Shown: positions 37,294-47,642, counted from the first letter of the stretch. The stretch: DNA of 64,000 bases from Lutibacter sp. B2 (GCA_015686845.1 JADPRS010000014.1:1-64000), one strand, 5' to 3'. Program-made: numbers and translations. The notes: generated from the letters alone by a model not told the origin.

Positions 37294-37328
37294 AAAATGA
37301 AGAGCCCATTATTACGACTCTTCATTTT
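37294..37328 (-). terminator. Terminator of recJ
   Basis: AAAATGAAGAG pairs with CTCTTCATTTT (11 bp) around a 13-nt loop, just after the recJ stop. Confidence 0.8.
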
Positions 37329-37336
37329 CTATTCTT

Positions 37337-39106
37337 CTATCTATAATCTTGTATCACAATCTGTAAAGTTCTATTTCCTCTATACTCGTTAATGGAAGGT
37401 AAATACGTTATGTCTATCTCTATATTATTAGGCTGTCCTGCAAAAGCATTGTTCAACGCTTCACGCCCAAACTTACCAGCAAGATACTCTTGCATGGAAT
37501 CCACGTTTCCAAAGTGAATGCCTGTTAAAATTCTTCCATTTTTGCTTACTAATGCCATTTTCATAACCTTATAATCCTTGCCCAATATATCAATTTTCTT
37601 AATTTTTACACCTTTCTCTGCAAATAGTGGTTTACGATTTCCTTTTCCAAAAGGTTCTAATATCTTTAATTCTTCTGGTAAATGATTGGATACCATATCC
37701 AGTGGAACATGGGCGTCTATATAAACGATTGGAATAAGATCCTCTTCTGTTAAGATTGTTTTCTCATTTAATTGATCTCTTAGCTTATCTATATTTGAAA
37801 AATCTAAAGAAAGCCCTGCTGCCATAGGGTGTCCACCAAACTTACATAATAAATCTTTGCATCTTGATAACTCTTCAAACATATTATATACTTCTATAGA
37901 TCTTGCCGAACCTTTGGCCATTCCTTCTTCTTTTGATTTTGTTAAAACAATCGTAGGTTTATTATATTTATCTTTTACTCTACCTGCTATAATACCTGCT
38001 ATACTCTCATGAATACTTGGCTCATATACGACTAACACTTTATCCTTTATAAGCTTACTTGATTCTATCTGTTCAACAACTTTTTCAAGTCCAGCTATTG
38101 TCATGGCTTTTCTTTGTTCATTTAAATCATGTAGCTTTTTTGCATATATTTCTGCTTTTACAGGATCTTTTGTTAAAAACAGTTTTACTGCCATTTCAGC
38201 ACTGTCTAACCTTCCAGAAGCATTGATACATGGTCCTAATACAAATCCTAAGGAATACGTATTTACTGCTTTGTCTTCCATTCCGGTGGCCTTAATAAGG
38301 GCTTGTAATCCTATGTTATTTGTTGTATTTATTCTTTTTAAACCTTCCCTTACAATAACTCTATTTTCATCTATTAAGTCCACGACATCACAAACAGTGG
38401 CCATAGCAACAAACTCTAATAATTCATAGGACTCTTCTATGGGAATATTCATTTCTTCATAAAGAACTTGAATAAATTTAAAGGCAACGCCAGCTCCACA
38501 AAGTTCCTTAAAAGGGTACTCACAATCTAATCTTTTAGGATTTATAACGGCATCTGCTTCAGGTAAGAAATATTCTTTTTCTTCTTTCTCATTTTCAACA
38601 TAAGGAATATCGTGATGATCCGTTACGATTACGCTCATACCTAATTCCTTTGCAAGTTTTACGGGTTCTGCTGCTGATATGCCATTATCACAAGTGATGA
38701 TCACATCAATACCATCCCTTTTAGCTTCTTCTATAATTCGTTCATTGATTCCATACCCATCCATAACCCTATGAGGAATTACATAATCTACATTGGCTCC
38801 ACATCGTTTTAGTCCATTATAAAAGGTTATAACTGAGGAAGTTCCATCTTGATCATAATCCCCACAAATCCTTATTTTAAGCCTTTTATAGATACTTTCT
38901 TTGATTCTATTTACACCTAATTCCATATCTTTCATACCTCTTGGATTATGGAATTTATTTATATCTGGATTTATGAAACTATCTATTAATTTAAAATCTT
39001 TTATATTTCTATTTATTATTATTTTACAAATAAGTTCACTTACACCAAAATTACTTGATAGCTTTTTATAATCAGCTTTACTATTTTTTAATATCCATTT
39101 TTGCAA
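37337..39106 (-). CDS. recJ: Single-stranded-DNA-specific exonuclease RecJ
   Basis: A 5'-3' exonuclease in recombination and mismatch repair. The 589-residue protein has the DHH metal motifs ICGDYDQDGTSS (motif I), TCDNGISA, VTDHHDIP, INPKR, the FKFI linker, the DHHA1 part (CKFGGHPMAAGLSL) and a C-terminal OB fold (VKIKKIDILG). It starts at TTG 39106, 9 nt after GAGGGG. Its length is at the short end of the family, without the C-terminal extensions of some clostridial forms. Confidence 0.93.
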   Translation of the reverse strand: MQKWILKNSKADYKKLSSNFGVSELICKIIINRNIKDFKLIDSFINPDINKFHNPRGMKDMELGVNRIKESIYKRLKIRICGDYDQDGTSSVITFYNGLKRCGANVDYVIPHRVMDGYGINERIIEEAKRDGIDVIITCDNGISAAEPVKLAKELGMSVIVTDHHDIPYVENEKEEKEYFLPEADAVINPKRLDCEYPFKELCGAGVAFKFIQVLYEEMNIPIEESYELLEFVAMATVCDVVDLIDENRVIVREGLKRINTTNNIGLQALIKATGMEDKAVNTYSLGFVLGPCINASGRLDSAEMAVKLFLTKDPVKAEIYAKKLHDLNEQRKAMTIAGLEKVVEQIESSKLIKDKVLVVYEPSIHESIAGIIAGRVKDKYNKPTIVLTKSKEEGMAKGSARSIEVYNMFEELSRCKDLLCKFGGHPMAAGLSLDFSNIDKLRDQLNEKTILTEEDLIPIVYIDAHVPLDMVSNHLPEELKILEPFGKGNRKPLFAEKGVKIKKIDILGKDYKVMKMALVSKNGRILTGIHFGNVDSMQEYLAGKFGREALNNAFAGQPNNIEIDITYLPSINEYRGNRTLQIVIQDYR

Positions 39107-39167
39107 AGTACAATCCCCTCTTTCCTTTTAACATGATTTTAATTTTATAACTATTTTTACTACTATG

Positions 39168-39225
39168 AAAATACCCCATAGGGTCGACTTTTTTATTTGT
39201 CTACTCTATAGGGTACTTTTTTTTA
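39168..39225 (-). terminator. Terminator of the ftsE-ftsX-envC-like operon
   Basis: On the minus strand TACCCTATAG pairs with CTATGGGGTA (one G-T pair) around an extended loop and is followed by TTTTC. It lies 25 bases after the peptidase stop. Confidence 0.65.
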
Positions 39226-39250
39226 AAAATCAGCCTTTTTTACTTATGTC

Positions 39251-40378
39251 CTATCTTCCTTTAAGCCACGGAAGTGGATCCGTATATTGACCATTTTTTC
39301 TTACCTCAAAATGTAGATGCGGTCCGGTAGAGTTTCCGGTACTACCTGATTTGGTAATTGCCTGTCCTCTTTTTACATTTTGCCCTACTTTTACAAGCAA
39401 CGTAGAATTGTGTGCATATAAAGTAACAATTCCGCCCCCATGGTCAACCATAACTGCTTTTCCATATCCACCATACCAGTTAGCCATAATGACCTTTCCA
39501 TCTCCTGCAGCAACTATGGTTTTTCCATAAGGTACACCAACATCTATTCCTGTATGCATTTTCTTTCTCTTTAATATTGGATGAATTCTATATCCAAAAG
39601 GAGAAGTAATTCTTGTATATCCTGGCGCAGGCCAATTTAATTGCCCCCCCACATACTTACCAGTAGATTGCTTCCTTCTAATTTCCTCTGAAAGCTTATT
39701 TGCATAAGCATTTAATTCATCTATTTGTTTTTCAAATTTCTTGCTATCTTGTTTTATTAACTCTTTTGTTTTAATCATTTCTCCTATATCTATTTTTAAT
39801 TGTTTTTGTTTTGTCTCCATATTACTGATCATAATAGACAGATTTCTTTCATAAGCTTCAAGCTTTTTCTTTTTCTCATCTATCTCTTCTCTTCTTTGTT
39901 TCATAATTTCTAATAATTCCATATCCTGATTAAAAATTTTCTTTACCATATCCAAATTTGAAAGAAGATCAATAACGCTGTCAGACTCTAATAAAACTTG
40001 CATATATCCAACCTCTCCATTTTTGTACATAGCCCGAAGCCTCTTAAGCATTATATCATCTTGTTCTGTAACTTGTTGCGTAGCATCTTCTAATTCCTTT
40101 TTTGCAACCTCAATATTCTTTTTAGTTTGTGAAATTTTAGAATTTAAGTTTTCAATTTCATTTTGGTTGTTATCTATTTTGGCATCTAATGTATTCATTT
40201 GAGCAGTAACATTTTTTTCTTTCTCTTTATTGTTACTTAATTTATCTTTAAAATCTTTTATTGTATTTTTTACATTGTTTAATTTATCTTTTTCGATACT
40301 ACTATTATCTGCAAAGCTGTTTCCTGTAAAAATCAACATGACAATGCAAATGAATAAAACGATTCGTTTTTTATACAT
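39251..40378 (-). CDS. EnvC-like murein hydrolase activator / M23 peptidase
   Basis: The 375-residue secreted protein has a signal peptide (1-23), two long coiled-coil segments (about 28-110 and 160-240) and a LytM/M23 domain (250-373) with MHTGIDVG, YAHNS and GPHLHFE, which keep the zinc ligands H-x3-D and HxH. So it may be an active endopeptidase rather than only an activator. Encoded directly after ftsX, it is probably the periplasm-side partner that FtsEX controls, like PcsB or CwlO. Confidence 0.92.
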   Translation of the reverse strand: MYKKRIVLFICIVMLIFTGNSFADNSSIEKDKLNNVKNTIKDFKDKLSNNKEKEKNVTAQMNTLDAKIDNNQNEIENLNSKISQTKKNIEVAKKELEDATQQVTEQDDIMLKRLRAMYKNGEVGYMQVLLESDSVIDLLSNLDMVKKIFNQDMELLEIMKQRREEIDEKKKKLEAYERNLSIMISNMETKQKQLKIDIGEMIKTKELIKQDSKKFEKQIDELNAYANKLSEEIRRKQSTGKYVGGQLNWPAPGYTRITSPFGYRIHPILKRKKMHTGIDVGVPYGKTIVAAGDGKVIMANWYGGYGKAVMVDHGGGIVTLYAHNSTLLVKVGQNVKRGQAITKSGSTGNSTGPHLHFEVRKNGQYTDPLPWLKGR

Positions 40379-40393
40379 TTTCTCCTCCTACTC

Positions 40394-41296
40394 TTAAACC
40401 CTAAGAAATTTCCTCATAGAAATAATACTTCCTAAAACCCCTATTCCAATACCTAAAACAGCAATTATAATGGCTATACTTTTAATAAATACAGGGGCCG
40501 GAACCATATATACAGCAATCATTACGTATACTTTTTGTGTAATCAAATCAAAAACGTATTTGTATCCAAAGCTTATAACTCCTATTGCAATGGCAGAACC
40601 CATTACCCCTAATATCATCCCCTCAATCATAAATGGACAACGTATAAACCAATTAGTAGCCCCTACATATTTCATAATACCAATTTCTTTTTTTCTAGCT
40701 ATAACTGTTAGCTTTATAGTGTTCGCAACAACAAACATAGAAATAAGAATTAATACGCCAATGACAATCAATCCTGCTAATCTAATAAAATCTGTTATTT
40801 TTAATATTTTCTCAACAAGGTCTTTATAGTATCTCACTTCTTCTAGTCCTTGTAATCCTTTTACTCTTTTTACTACTTCATCTGCATATCTCATATCCAT
40901 CAATTCTACTACATATGAATTTGGTAGAGGATTTTTCTGTAGTCCCTCTAAAAGATATCCATTTTCTCCCCACTTTTTCTTCATATTATCTAGTGCTTTT
41001 TCCTTTGATAAAAAATATACGCTTTTTACTCCATCTATACTTTTTACACTTTTACCTATGTTCTGCATATCGCCATCACTTAAATCGTCCTCTAAGTCTA
41101 GCTGTATCGTATCAAATTGCCCTTTTGTAATTTCTGAAAAACTATTTATATTGATTACAATCATAAATACAATTCCTAAAATCATGAGTACAGAAGCAAT
41201 AGAAGTAATAGATGCTATACTCATCATTCTATTACGCCAAGACCCCTTAATGCCTTGCTTTATAGAGTATATTATCGTTCTAGTCTTCATAGCCAT
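40394..41296 (-). CDS. ftsX: Cell-division ABC transporter permease FtsX
   Basis: FtsX with four membrane helices: one near residue 30-55 (VLMILGIVFMIVININS), a large extracellular loop (60-160) that senses or drives the hydrolase, then three helices near the C-terminus. Family marks include KQGIKGSWRNRMMS and ARKKEIGIMKYVGATNWFIR. I choose ATG 41296, 5 nt after AAGGG; it overlaps the ftsE stop. Another in-frame ATG (41290) is possible; ATG 41338 lies deep inside ftsE. Confidence 0.92.
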   Translation of the reverse strand: MAMKTRTIIYSIKQGIKGSWRNRMMSIASITSIASVLMILGIVFMIVININSFSEITKGQFDTIQLDLEDDLSDGDMQNIGKSVKSIDGVKSVYFLSKEKALDNMKKKWGENGYLLEGLQKNPLPNSYVVELMDMRYADEVVKRVKGLQGLEEVRYYKDLVEKILKITDFIRLAGLIVIGVLILISMFVVANTIKLTVIARKKEIGIMKYVGATNWFIRCPFMIEGMILGVMGSAIAIGVISFGYKYVFDLITQKVYVMIAVYMVPAPVFIKSIAIIIAVLGIGIGVLGSIISMRKFLRV

Positions 41297-41966
41297 ACAC
41301 ACCCTTCTGATCATCTCGTACAATTTTGCCATTTTCAATTGCTATAACCCTTTGTTGCATCATATCTACAATGTCTTTTGCATGGGTTGCCATCAATATT
41401 GTTGTTCCTCTTCTATTAATTTGTTTTAAAAGTTTCATGGTCTCCCATGCGGTCTCTGGATCTAAATTTCCAGTTGGTTCATCTGCAATTAGCACGGATG
41501 GATTATTTACAATCGCCCTTGCTATTGCTACTCTTTGTTGTTCTCCACCGGAGAGCTGATGTGGAAACATATTCGCCCTATCACTAATTCCTACCAGTGC
41601 TAGTACGTTTGGGACTTGTCTACGTATTTCCTTAGGACTTGTATTGATCACTGCCATAGCAAAAGCTACATTTTCATATACAGTCTTATCTTGAAGCAAT
41701 CTAAAGTCTTGAAATACCACGCCCATTTTTCTCCTCAAATGAGGAATCTTTCTTTGACTAATCCTTGTGATATCCTTCCCATCAATTTTAATTTTTCCTA
41801 TTGTGGGATCTATTTCTTTTAATAGAAGCTTAATAAAAGTAGATTTACCCGAACCACTAGGCCCCACTAAAAATACAAATTCGCCTCTATCTATATTTAC
41901 AGTCATATCCGAAAGTGCCATTTTATCTTCCTGATATTGTTTTGTCACATTTAAAAATTTTATCAT
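41280..41966 (-). CDS. ftsE: Cell-division ABC transporter ATPase FtsE
   Basis: The 228-residue ATPase has Walker A GPSGSGKST (35-43), Q-loop VVFQDFRLL, signature LSGGEQQRVAIARA and Walker B VLIADEPTGNLD. It works with FtsX to turn on cell-wall hydrolases at division or during elongation. It heads the ftsE-ftsX-envC-like operon. Confidence 0.96.
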   Translation of the reverse strand: MIKFLNVTKQYQEDKMALSDMTVNIDRGEFVFLVGPSGSGKSTFIKLLLKEIDPTIGKIKIDGKDITRISQRKIPHLRRKMGVVFQDFRLLQDKTVYENVAFAMAVINTSPKEIRRQVPNVLALVGISDRANMFPHQLSGGEQQRVAIARAIVNNPSVLIADEPTGNLDPETAWETMKLLKQINRRGTTILMATHAKDIVDMMQQRVIAIENGKIVRDDQKGVYGYED

Positions 41967-42194
41967 TCTATCAACTCCTACTATTCTATATAATTCTACA
42001 TAACATATAATATTCCCTCTTACATTTTACCATGATTTTTAATGTATTTTGTCCAAAATGAGTATATTTTTTATTTTAATTTATAAATCCCCAAATATCG
42101 AATGTAATTTATATCAATTACACTAATTTCTTGAAGGATAACTATTATTTATAGCGAAATTTATATTAATATACTTTTTAAAGGAGTGGATCAT

Positions 42195-42779
42195 GTGAAA
42201 AAACAATTACGCTCAGAAATATTAAATGAAAGAAAAAATTTACCCATTCCGATTGTATCAGAAAAAAGTGGAAAAATTTCCGAATTACTTAAGAGTATGA
42301 ATCTTTATAAAAATGCTCAGAGCGTTATGGTCTATATTGATTTTAGGAATGAAGTTAAGACAAATGATATAATCAATGACTTACTTTCTAAAAACAAAAG
42401 AGTAGTCATTCCTATTAGCATCCCTGAAACTAGAGAAATGATTTTATCCCAATTATTAAATCCAGGAAAAGAGTTAACAAAGGGAACCTATGGAATTTTA
42501 GAACCTAAAAAAGAATATATAAGAGAAGTAAATCCAGAAACCATTGATTTAATCTTAGTTCCTGGGGTAGCTTTTGATGAGGAAGGATATAGACTTGGAT
42601 ACGGTGGAGGATATTATGATCGTTTCCTAGATAAATTGACTAAAAATATACCTTCCATTGCATTAGCCTTTGATCTTCAAATCATGGAAAAAGTTCCAAG
42701 AGATGTTCATGATCATGCTGTAGATTCTATTGTTACAGAAAGCAGAATCATCTCGTGCAATCAAAAAGACCAACAGTAA
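42195..42779 (+). CDS. 5-formyltetrahydrofolate cyclo-ligase
   Basis: Converts 5-formyl-THF to 5,10-methenyl-THF with ATP. The 194-residue product shows the N-terminal KKQLRSEILNERKNL, the substrate loop EVKTNDII, and the nucleotide-binding DLILVPGVAFDEEG with RLGYGGGYYDRFL. I choose GTG 42195, 8 nt after AAGGAG; the GTG at 42186 overlaps that site. It is the only plus-strand gene between 36 and 61 kb, monocistronic with its own terminator. Confidence 0.92.
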   Translation: MKKQLRSEILNERKNLPIPIVSEKSGKISELLKSMNLYKNAQSVMVYIDFRNEVKTNDIINDLLSKNKRVVIPISIPETREMILSQLLNPGKELTKGTYGILEPKKEYIREVNPETIDLILVPGVAFDEEGYRLGYGGGYYDRFLDKLTKNIPSIALAFDLQIMEKVPRDVHDHAVDSIVTESRIISCNQKDQQ

Positions 42780-42794
42780 AATGTTGGTCTTTTT
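42763..42794 (+). terminator. Terminator of the cyclo-ligase gene
   Basis: AAAAAGACCAACA pairs with TGTTGGTCTTTTT (13 bp), overlapping the stop codon. Confidence 0.9.
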
Positions 42795-42795
42795 A

Positions 42796-45198
42796 TTAAT
42801 GGATGGATGCATCCTTTTTTTTATTTTTTGTGGAAAATTGTTTTAGTTTTTCATTTACGAGATAGAAAACTGTATTTTCAGTGTAATCTCCATCTTCACC
42901 GCTTGCCTTCATTCCTGTAAGAATTTCTATTCCTTCTTCAATGTTTTTAATGGCATAAATATGGAATACCCCTTTTTCAATTGCTTCAATCACTTCATCA
43001 TTTAACATTAAATTTTTCACATTTTGATGTGGAATCATAACCCCTTGCTTACCTGTTAAACCTTTTAATTTACATACTTTATAAAACCCTTCTATTTTTT
43101 CATTCACACCACCAATTGGTTGTATCTCTCCTCTTTGGTTTACAGATCCTGTAACTGCTATAGATTGCTTAATGGGTACTTCAGAAAGGCTAGAAAGTAG
43201 GGCATATAGTTCTGTACTAGATGCACTATCTCCATCTATGCCTGAATACAATTGTTCAAATACAATATTCGCTGATAAGGCTAAATGTCTTTCCTTAGCA
43301 AATTTACTTCCTATATATCCATTTAAAATGAGTACGCCTTTATCATGAATGCTACCACTTTTTTTGACTTCTCTTTCTATATTGATAATTCCATCTTTTC
43401 CTATATACGTAGTAACCGTTATTTTACTTGGCTTTCCAAATGAATACTCTCCTGTCCCCGTCACTGCTAGACCATTGATTTCTCCAACTTTTTCACCGTC
43501 TACCTCTAAAAGCAATGTTCCCTCTTCAAACATCTCTAATATCTTTTCTTCATATTTATTATTTCTTTTTATTTTATTTAAAATTGCCATATTTACATGT
43601 TCTATACCAACGATATCATCATTCATCTTCTTTGCATATCGATCTGCCTCATATACAATTTCCACCACTTTATTAAATTGTGCACTTAATTTTTTCTGAT
43701 TTTCTGCAATTCTTGAACTATACTCAATGATTTTAGCCACAGCCTGTTTATCAAAATGCTTTAAATTCTCTTTTTCACAATGGGTAGCAATGAATCTTGC
43801 CATTTTATAAATAGTTTCATCATTTCTATCCATCTCAATATCAAAATCTGCCATGATTTTAAATAATTTTTTAAAGTCCTCATCATAGTGATACAGTAAT
43901 TGATAAGTATATGGGTCTCCAATCAAAATTACTTTTATATCTATTGGAATAGGCTCTGGTTTAAGGGTTGATGTAATCAGATATCCATATTGTTTATCTA
44001 ATCCCTCTATTTCTATTTTATTTGTCTTAAGTACTCTCTTCAATGCATCCCATGCAAAAGAATTTGATAGTAAATCTTTCGCTTGTAATATCAAGTAGCC
44101 TCCATTTGCACGATGTAATGCACCAGGCTTAATCTGTGTTATATCCGTTTTCATAACACCTAATTCATTCTTATATTCAACTCTACCTATTAAATTATAA
44201 TAGTTAGGATTTGTCTCATTAATAATAGGCGCATATTCTAATTCACTATGATCTATGAACAAATTAACTTTGTATCTGTCAAAAAAAGACTCTGTCGATC
44301 TCACCTGAAATATAGCCAATGGGTTATTTGCATCTTTTGTCTTTTCTGATTTAAATTCATGAATGTGTTCTACTATATCCTCTTTTAAATCCTTTAAATA
44401 CGCCTGTACACATCGGGAATCTAAAAATTTATCCTTCATTTTACTTATATAAAAATCAACTGCATTACATCCCATCTTTTTATCTAATTCTTTTACTTTT
44501 ACTCTAAATTCTTCTTCTAATGAACGTAATTTATTGAAACCTTCAATAGATTCAACGCTCAAATTAGCAGAATTTACTCTTAAGGTTTCCGTCTCTTCTG
44601 TAGAAAGATTTTTATATTCTTCTTCATTTAGTGCTTTCCCTTCTTTTAAAGGCATTGTAATTAATCCTCGTTCTGTTTTAATAAATATAAATCCATATTG
44701 TTTAGCAATACTATTTAATGCTTCAATCCCTTCTTGGGTATAATTTTGATATTCCTGAATTAATGCATTTTTTTGATTTTCATAATCCTTGCTCATAAAA
44801 ACCTGAGGTATTTCTTTTTTAAATCTTTCAACGATATCTGCTATACTTTCCTTTAAAATCTTGCCCTTACCACTTTTAACTTTAATTGCAATAGGGCTAT
44901 CTGGCTTTTGAAAATTCCTAACATATACCCAGTCATCTGGTCTTTTATTTTTTTGTGCCTTATCTTTTACAATTGCATGTACATAACTATTTCTACCTGT
45001 TCCACTTTGTCCAGATACAAAAATATTGTATCCGTTCTTCTTTATATCTAATCCAAATTCTAATGCATCCGTAGCCCTGTTTTGCCCTATAATACCTTCC
45101 AAGGGTTTTAAATCTTGTGTCGTATTAAAATCTAACTGATCCATATTAATCTTATTTTTTAATCTATTATGATCTACTTCATATTTTTCTATATTCAT
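42796..45198 (-). CDS. Lon-family (S16) ATP-dependent protease, LonB-like
   Basis: The 800-residue protein combines an N-terminal AAA-type module (GQNRATDALEFGLDI, SGQSGTGRNSYV as P-loop-like region at about 58-69) with a long helical insertion and a C-terminal S16 protease domain (about 570-770) whose catalytic serine lies in GDSASSTEL and lysine in GGVNEKIEGFY. The P-loop reads GQSGTGRN with arginine in place of the lysine, as in the AAA_32 family, so it may not act as a classical ATPase. It is distinct from standard Lon, which has an N-terminal substrate domain. Confidence 0.85.
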   Translation of the reverse strand: MNIEKYEVDHNRLKNKINMDQLDFNTTQDLKPLEGIIGQNRATDALEFGLDIKKNGYNIFVSGQSGTGRNSYVHAIVKDKAQKNKRPDDWVYVRNFQKPDSPIAIKVKSGKGKILKESIADIVERFKKEIPQVFMSKDYENQKNALIQEYQNYTQEGIEALNSIAKQYGFIFIKTERGLITMPLKEGKALNEEEYKNLSTEETETLRVNSANLSVESIEGFNKLRSLEEEFRVKVKELDKKMGCNAVDFYISKMKDKFLDSRCVQAYLKDLKEDIVEHIHEFKSEKTKDANNPLAIFQVRSTESFFDRYKVNLFIDHSELEYAPIINETNPNYYNLIGRVEYKNELGVMKTDITQIKPGALHRANGGYLILQAKDLLSNSFAWDALKRVLKTNKIEIEGLDKQYGYLITSTLKPEPIPIDIKVILIGDPYTYQLLYHYDEDFKKLFKIMADFDIEMDRNDETIYKMARFIATHCEKENLKHFDKQAVAKIIEYSSRIAENQKKLSAQFNKVVEIVYEADRYAKKMNDDIVGIEHVNMAILNKIKRNNKYEEKILEMFEEGTLLLEVDGEKVGEINGLAVTGTGEYSFGKPSKITVTTYIGKDGIINIEREVKKSGSIHDKGVLILNGYIGSKFAKERHLALSANIVFEQLYSGIDGDSASSTELYALLSSLSEVPIKQSIAVTGSVNQRGEIQPIGGVNEKIEGFYKVCKLKGLTGKQGVMIPHQNVKNLMLNDEVIEAIEKGVFHIYAIKNIEEGIEILTGMKASGEDGDYTENTVFYLVNEKLKQFSTKNKKKDASIH

Positions 45199-45264
45199 TT
45201 TTTCACTCTCCTTTCCTTAGTGTTCAAAATTTTTCATTTTCTTATGTATTAAAATTTCAAAAAA

Positions 45265-45291
45265 AAAGAAACGTCGTAAAAACGTTTCTTT
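45265..45291 (-). terminator. Terminator of the PrcB-domain gene
   Basis: AAAGAAACG pairs with CGTTTCTTT and is followed on the minus strand by a long T run. Confidence 0.88.
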
Positions 45292-45751
45292 AATCATCAT
45301 ATTTTACTTTTAATTCAATGGTATCTGGTAACTTTTTAAGATTCGTTTTTACTACTACATATGGATATGTAATCACTTGTTTTACAACATCTCCTTGCTT
45401 AGGGTCTTTAAATGTACTATAAACAATCAAGCCCATTTTATCATCCTGTTTTTCTTTTTCAATTTTATCTATTTTAACGGTATATCCTCCAGTAGCTTTT
45501 TCTCCACGTGTAGCAATGACGAATACTTCATCCTCTACCTTACATGCCAATGTTCTTTCTAAGCTTTTATATCTTGGCAATATTTCTTGAATTTTTTCAG
45601 GTATTGACCCCTCACTCATAACTTCAAAAGACACTGTATCATCACCCTTTACAAAATACTTTATACCGAAAATAAGACCTATAATTACGGCTATAATTAC
45701 AACTCCCCACAAAAATTTTTTCCAGTTTAGCGATCCCCAAATTTTTTTCAT
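45290..45751 (-). CDS. Membrane-anchored PrcB C-terminal domain protein
   Basis: A protein of 153 residues: an N-terminal helix (about 10-31) anchors a PrcB_C-type domain (FVIATRGEKATGGYTVKI, VVKQVITYPYVVVK over two strands). In Treponema PrcB is part of the dentilisin protease complex; in Firmicutes the domain appears alone in surface proteins of unknown role. I choose ATG 45751 behind AAGGGGGGATTGAG; a farther upstream ATG at 45808 lacks such a site. Confidence 0.75.
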   Translation of the reverse strand: MKKIWGSLNWKKFLWGVVIIAVIIGLIFGIKYFVKGDDTVSFEVMSEGSIPEKIQEILPRYKSLERTLACKVEDEVFVIATRGEKATGGYTVKIDKIEKEKQDDKMGLIVYSTFKDPKQGDVVKQVITYPYVVVKTNLKKLPDTIELKVKYDD

Positions 45752-45822
45752 CTCAATCCCCCCTTTTTTCCCTTCACTATAGTAAATACTATTCTTTAAA
45801 TGGTACAAATATTCCTCTCCTA

Positions 45823-45868
45823 ATTAGAAAAAGGTACTATCTTATTAAAGATAGTACCTTTTTCTAAT
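45823..45868 (-). terminator. Terminator of the split transketolase operon
   Basis: A 21-bp perfect stem (45823-45843 with 45848-45868, loop ATTA), the longest terminator stem in the window, directly after the transketolase stop. Confidence 0.92.
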
Positions 45869-45870
45869 AT

Positions 45871-46809
45871 TTATTTCTTTTTCATTATTTCTTTTACTGC
45901 TCCTGCAATATCACTTGCCGTCAATCCATACTTTTTCATTAAATCAGCCGGCTTACCTGATTCTCCAAAAGTATCTTTTGTACCGATTCTTTTCATAGGT
46001 ACAGGTGTCCCTTCTACTAATACTTCTGCTACTGCTGAACCTAGTCCTCCGATGATATTATGTTCTTCAGCTGTAACGATTGCACCCGTTTCTTGTGCAG
46101 CCTTTAAAATAAGATCCGTATCTATAGGTTTGATTGTATGTATATCTATTACTCTTGCATCAATACCATCTGCTTTTAACATCTCTTTTGCCTCAAGAGC
46201 CTCTGCTACCATGATACCTGTTGCAATAATCGTTACGTCTTTTCCATCTTTTAATTGTATTCCTTTTCCAATTTCAAATTCAAAATTTTCATCATATAAA
46301 ACAGGCACGCCTAATCTTCCTAATCTCACATAAACAGGACCTTCATACTCAGCAATTTTTAAAATTGCTTTTCTAGTTGAAACTGCATCTGCTGGATTAA
46401 TTACTACCATATTTGGAAGAACTCTCATACAAGCAATATCTTCTAAGGCTTGATGACTTGCACCATCTTCTCCTACTGTAACCCCTGCATGGGTTGCACA
46501 TATTTTTACATTTAATTTAGGATAACAAATTGAATTTCTAATAATTTCAAAAGCTCTTCCGCTTGCAAACATAGCAAATGTACTTGCAAATGGTATTTTT
46601 CCAGAAGCAGCAAGTCCTGCAGCAGTACCCATTAAGTTTTGCTCTGCGATTCCCATATTGAAAAATCTATCTGGAAACTCTTTTAAAAATCCATTGGTTT
46701 TTGTAGACTTTGATAAATCAGCATCTAATACTACTACATTTTTATTTTTATTTCCTACTTCTATCAATGCTTCTCCATATGCTTCTCTTGTAGCGATTTT
46801 TTTTGTCAT
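45871..46809 (-). CDS. Transketolase, C-terminal subunit (split form)
   Basis: The 312-residue half carries the pyrimidine-binding and C-terminal domains: ATREAYGEALIEVG, VLDADLSKST, NMGIAEQNLMGTAAGLA with the activating glutamate, THAGVTVGEDGASHQ and the C-terminal swivel (VTAEEHNIIGGLGSAVAE). With the N-terminal half it moves two-carbon ketol units in the pentose phosphate route. Its ATG overlaps the stop of the N-terminal gene (TAATG), so the halves are made together. Confidence 0.94.
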   Translation of the reverse strand: MTKKIATREAYGEALIEVGNKNKNVVVLDADLSKSTKTNGFLKEFPDRFFNMGIAEQNLMGTAAGLAASGKIPFASTFAMFASGRAFEIIRNSICYPKLNVKICATHAGVTVGEDGASHQALEDIACMRVLPNMVVINPADAVSTRKAILKIAEYEGPVYVRLGRLGVPVLYDENFEFEIGKGIQLKDGKDVTIIATGIMVAEALEAKEMLKADGIDARVIDIHTIKPIDTDLILKAAQETGAIVTAEEHNIIGGLGSAVAEVLVEGTPVPMKRIGTKDTFGESGKPADLMKKYGLTASDIAGAVKEIMKKK

Positions 46810-47642
46810 TATTGAGCACCTCCTAATTCTTCAAGTGCCTGTTTAGCTTGTTCATCACTAGGAGCACTTCCATGCCATCCTGCTTCATTTTCCATGAATG
46901 ATACGCCTTTTCCTTTTATTGTCTTGGCGATAATTATAGTAGGCTGATTTTTCACTTCTTCTACTGCATCAAAGGCTTTGATGATTTGTTCAAAATCATG
47001 TCCATCAATTTCAATTACATTCCATCCAAAGCTTTCCCATTTTTCTACAATTGGATGAATATTCATAACATCTTCATTCTTACCATCTATTTGTAGTCCA
47101 TTAAAGTCTAATATTGCCGTTAAATTATCTAACTTGTAATGACTAGCAGCCATTGCAGCTTCCCACACAATACCCTCTTGAACTTCTCCATCTCCAAGTA
47201 ATGCATATATTCTATTCTCTTTTTTATCTAGCTTTGAAGCTAATGCCATTCCTATTGTAGCAGACAATCCTTGTCCTAAAGATCCTGTAGACATTTCAAT
47301 GCCAGGCGTTCCTTTCATATCAGGATGTCCTTGAAGCATAGCACCTATGTGTCTTAATTTTAATAGTTCTTCTTCATTAAAAAATCCTCTTTCTGCTAAT
47401 GTTGCATATAGTACAGGTGCAGCATGACCTTTAGATAGTACAAATTTATCTCGATCTTCCATCTTTGGATTTTTAGGATCGATTTTCATTTTATGAAAAT
47501 ATAGTACTGTTAAAATATCTGCTGCAGATAATGATCCTCCTGGATGTCCCGAAGCCGCAGCATGTACAGCTTTAATGATCCCTTGGCGAATTTTTGAAGA
47601 TGTATTTCTTAATTGGTTATAGTCTACCTTTTGCAAAATCAA
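46809..47642 (-). CDS. Transketolase, N-terminal subunit (split form)
   Basis: The 277-residue half binds thiamine diphosphate: [51 protein letters not shown], and the GDGEVQEG...[10 protein letters not shown] metal-diphosphate motif (GDG...N). Split transketolases are common in clostridia and archaea. It begins the two-gene unit behind GAGGAATT. Confidence 0.94.
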   Translation of the reverse strand: MILQKVDYNQLRNTSSKIRQGIIKAVHAAASGHPGGSLSAADILTVLYFHKMKIDPKNPKMEDRDKFVLSKGHAAPVLYATLAERGFFNEEELLKLRHIGAMLQGHPDMKGTPGIEMSTGSLGQGLSATIGMALASKLDKKENRIYALLGDGEVQEGIVWEAAMAASHYKLDNLTAILDFNGLQIDGKNEDVMNIHPIVEKWESFGWNVIEIDGHDFEQIIKAFDAVEEVKNQPTIIIAKTIKGKGVSFMENEAGWHGSAPSDEQAKQALEELGGAQ

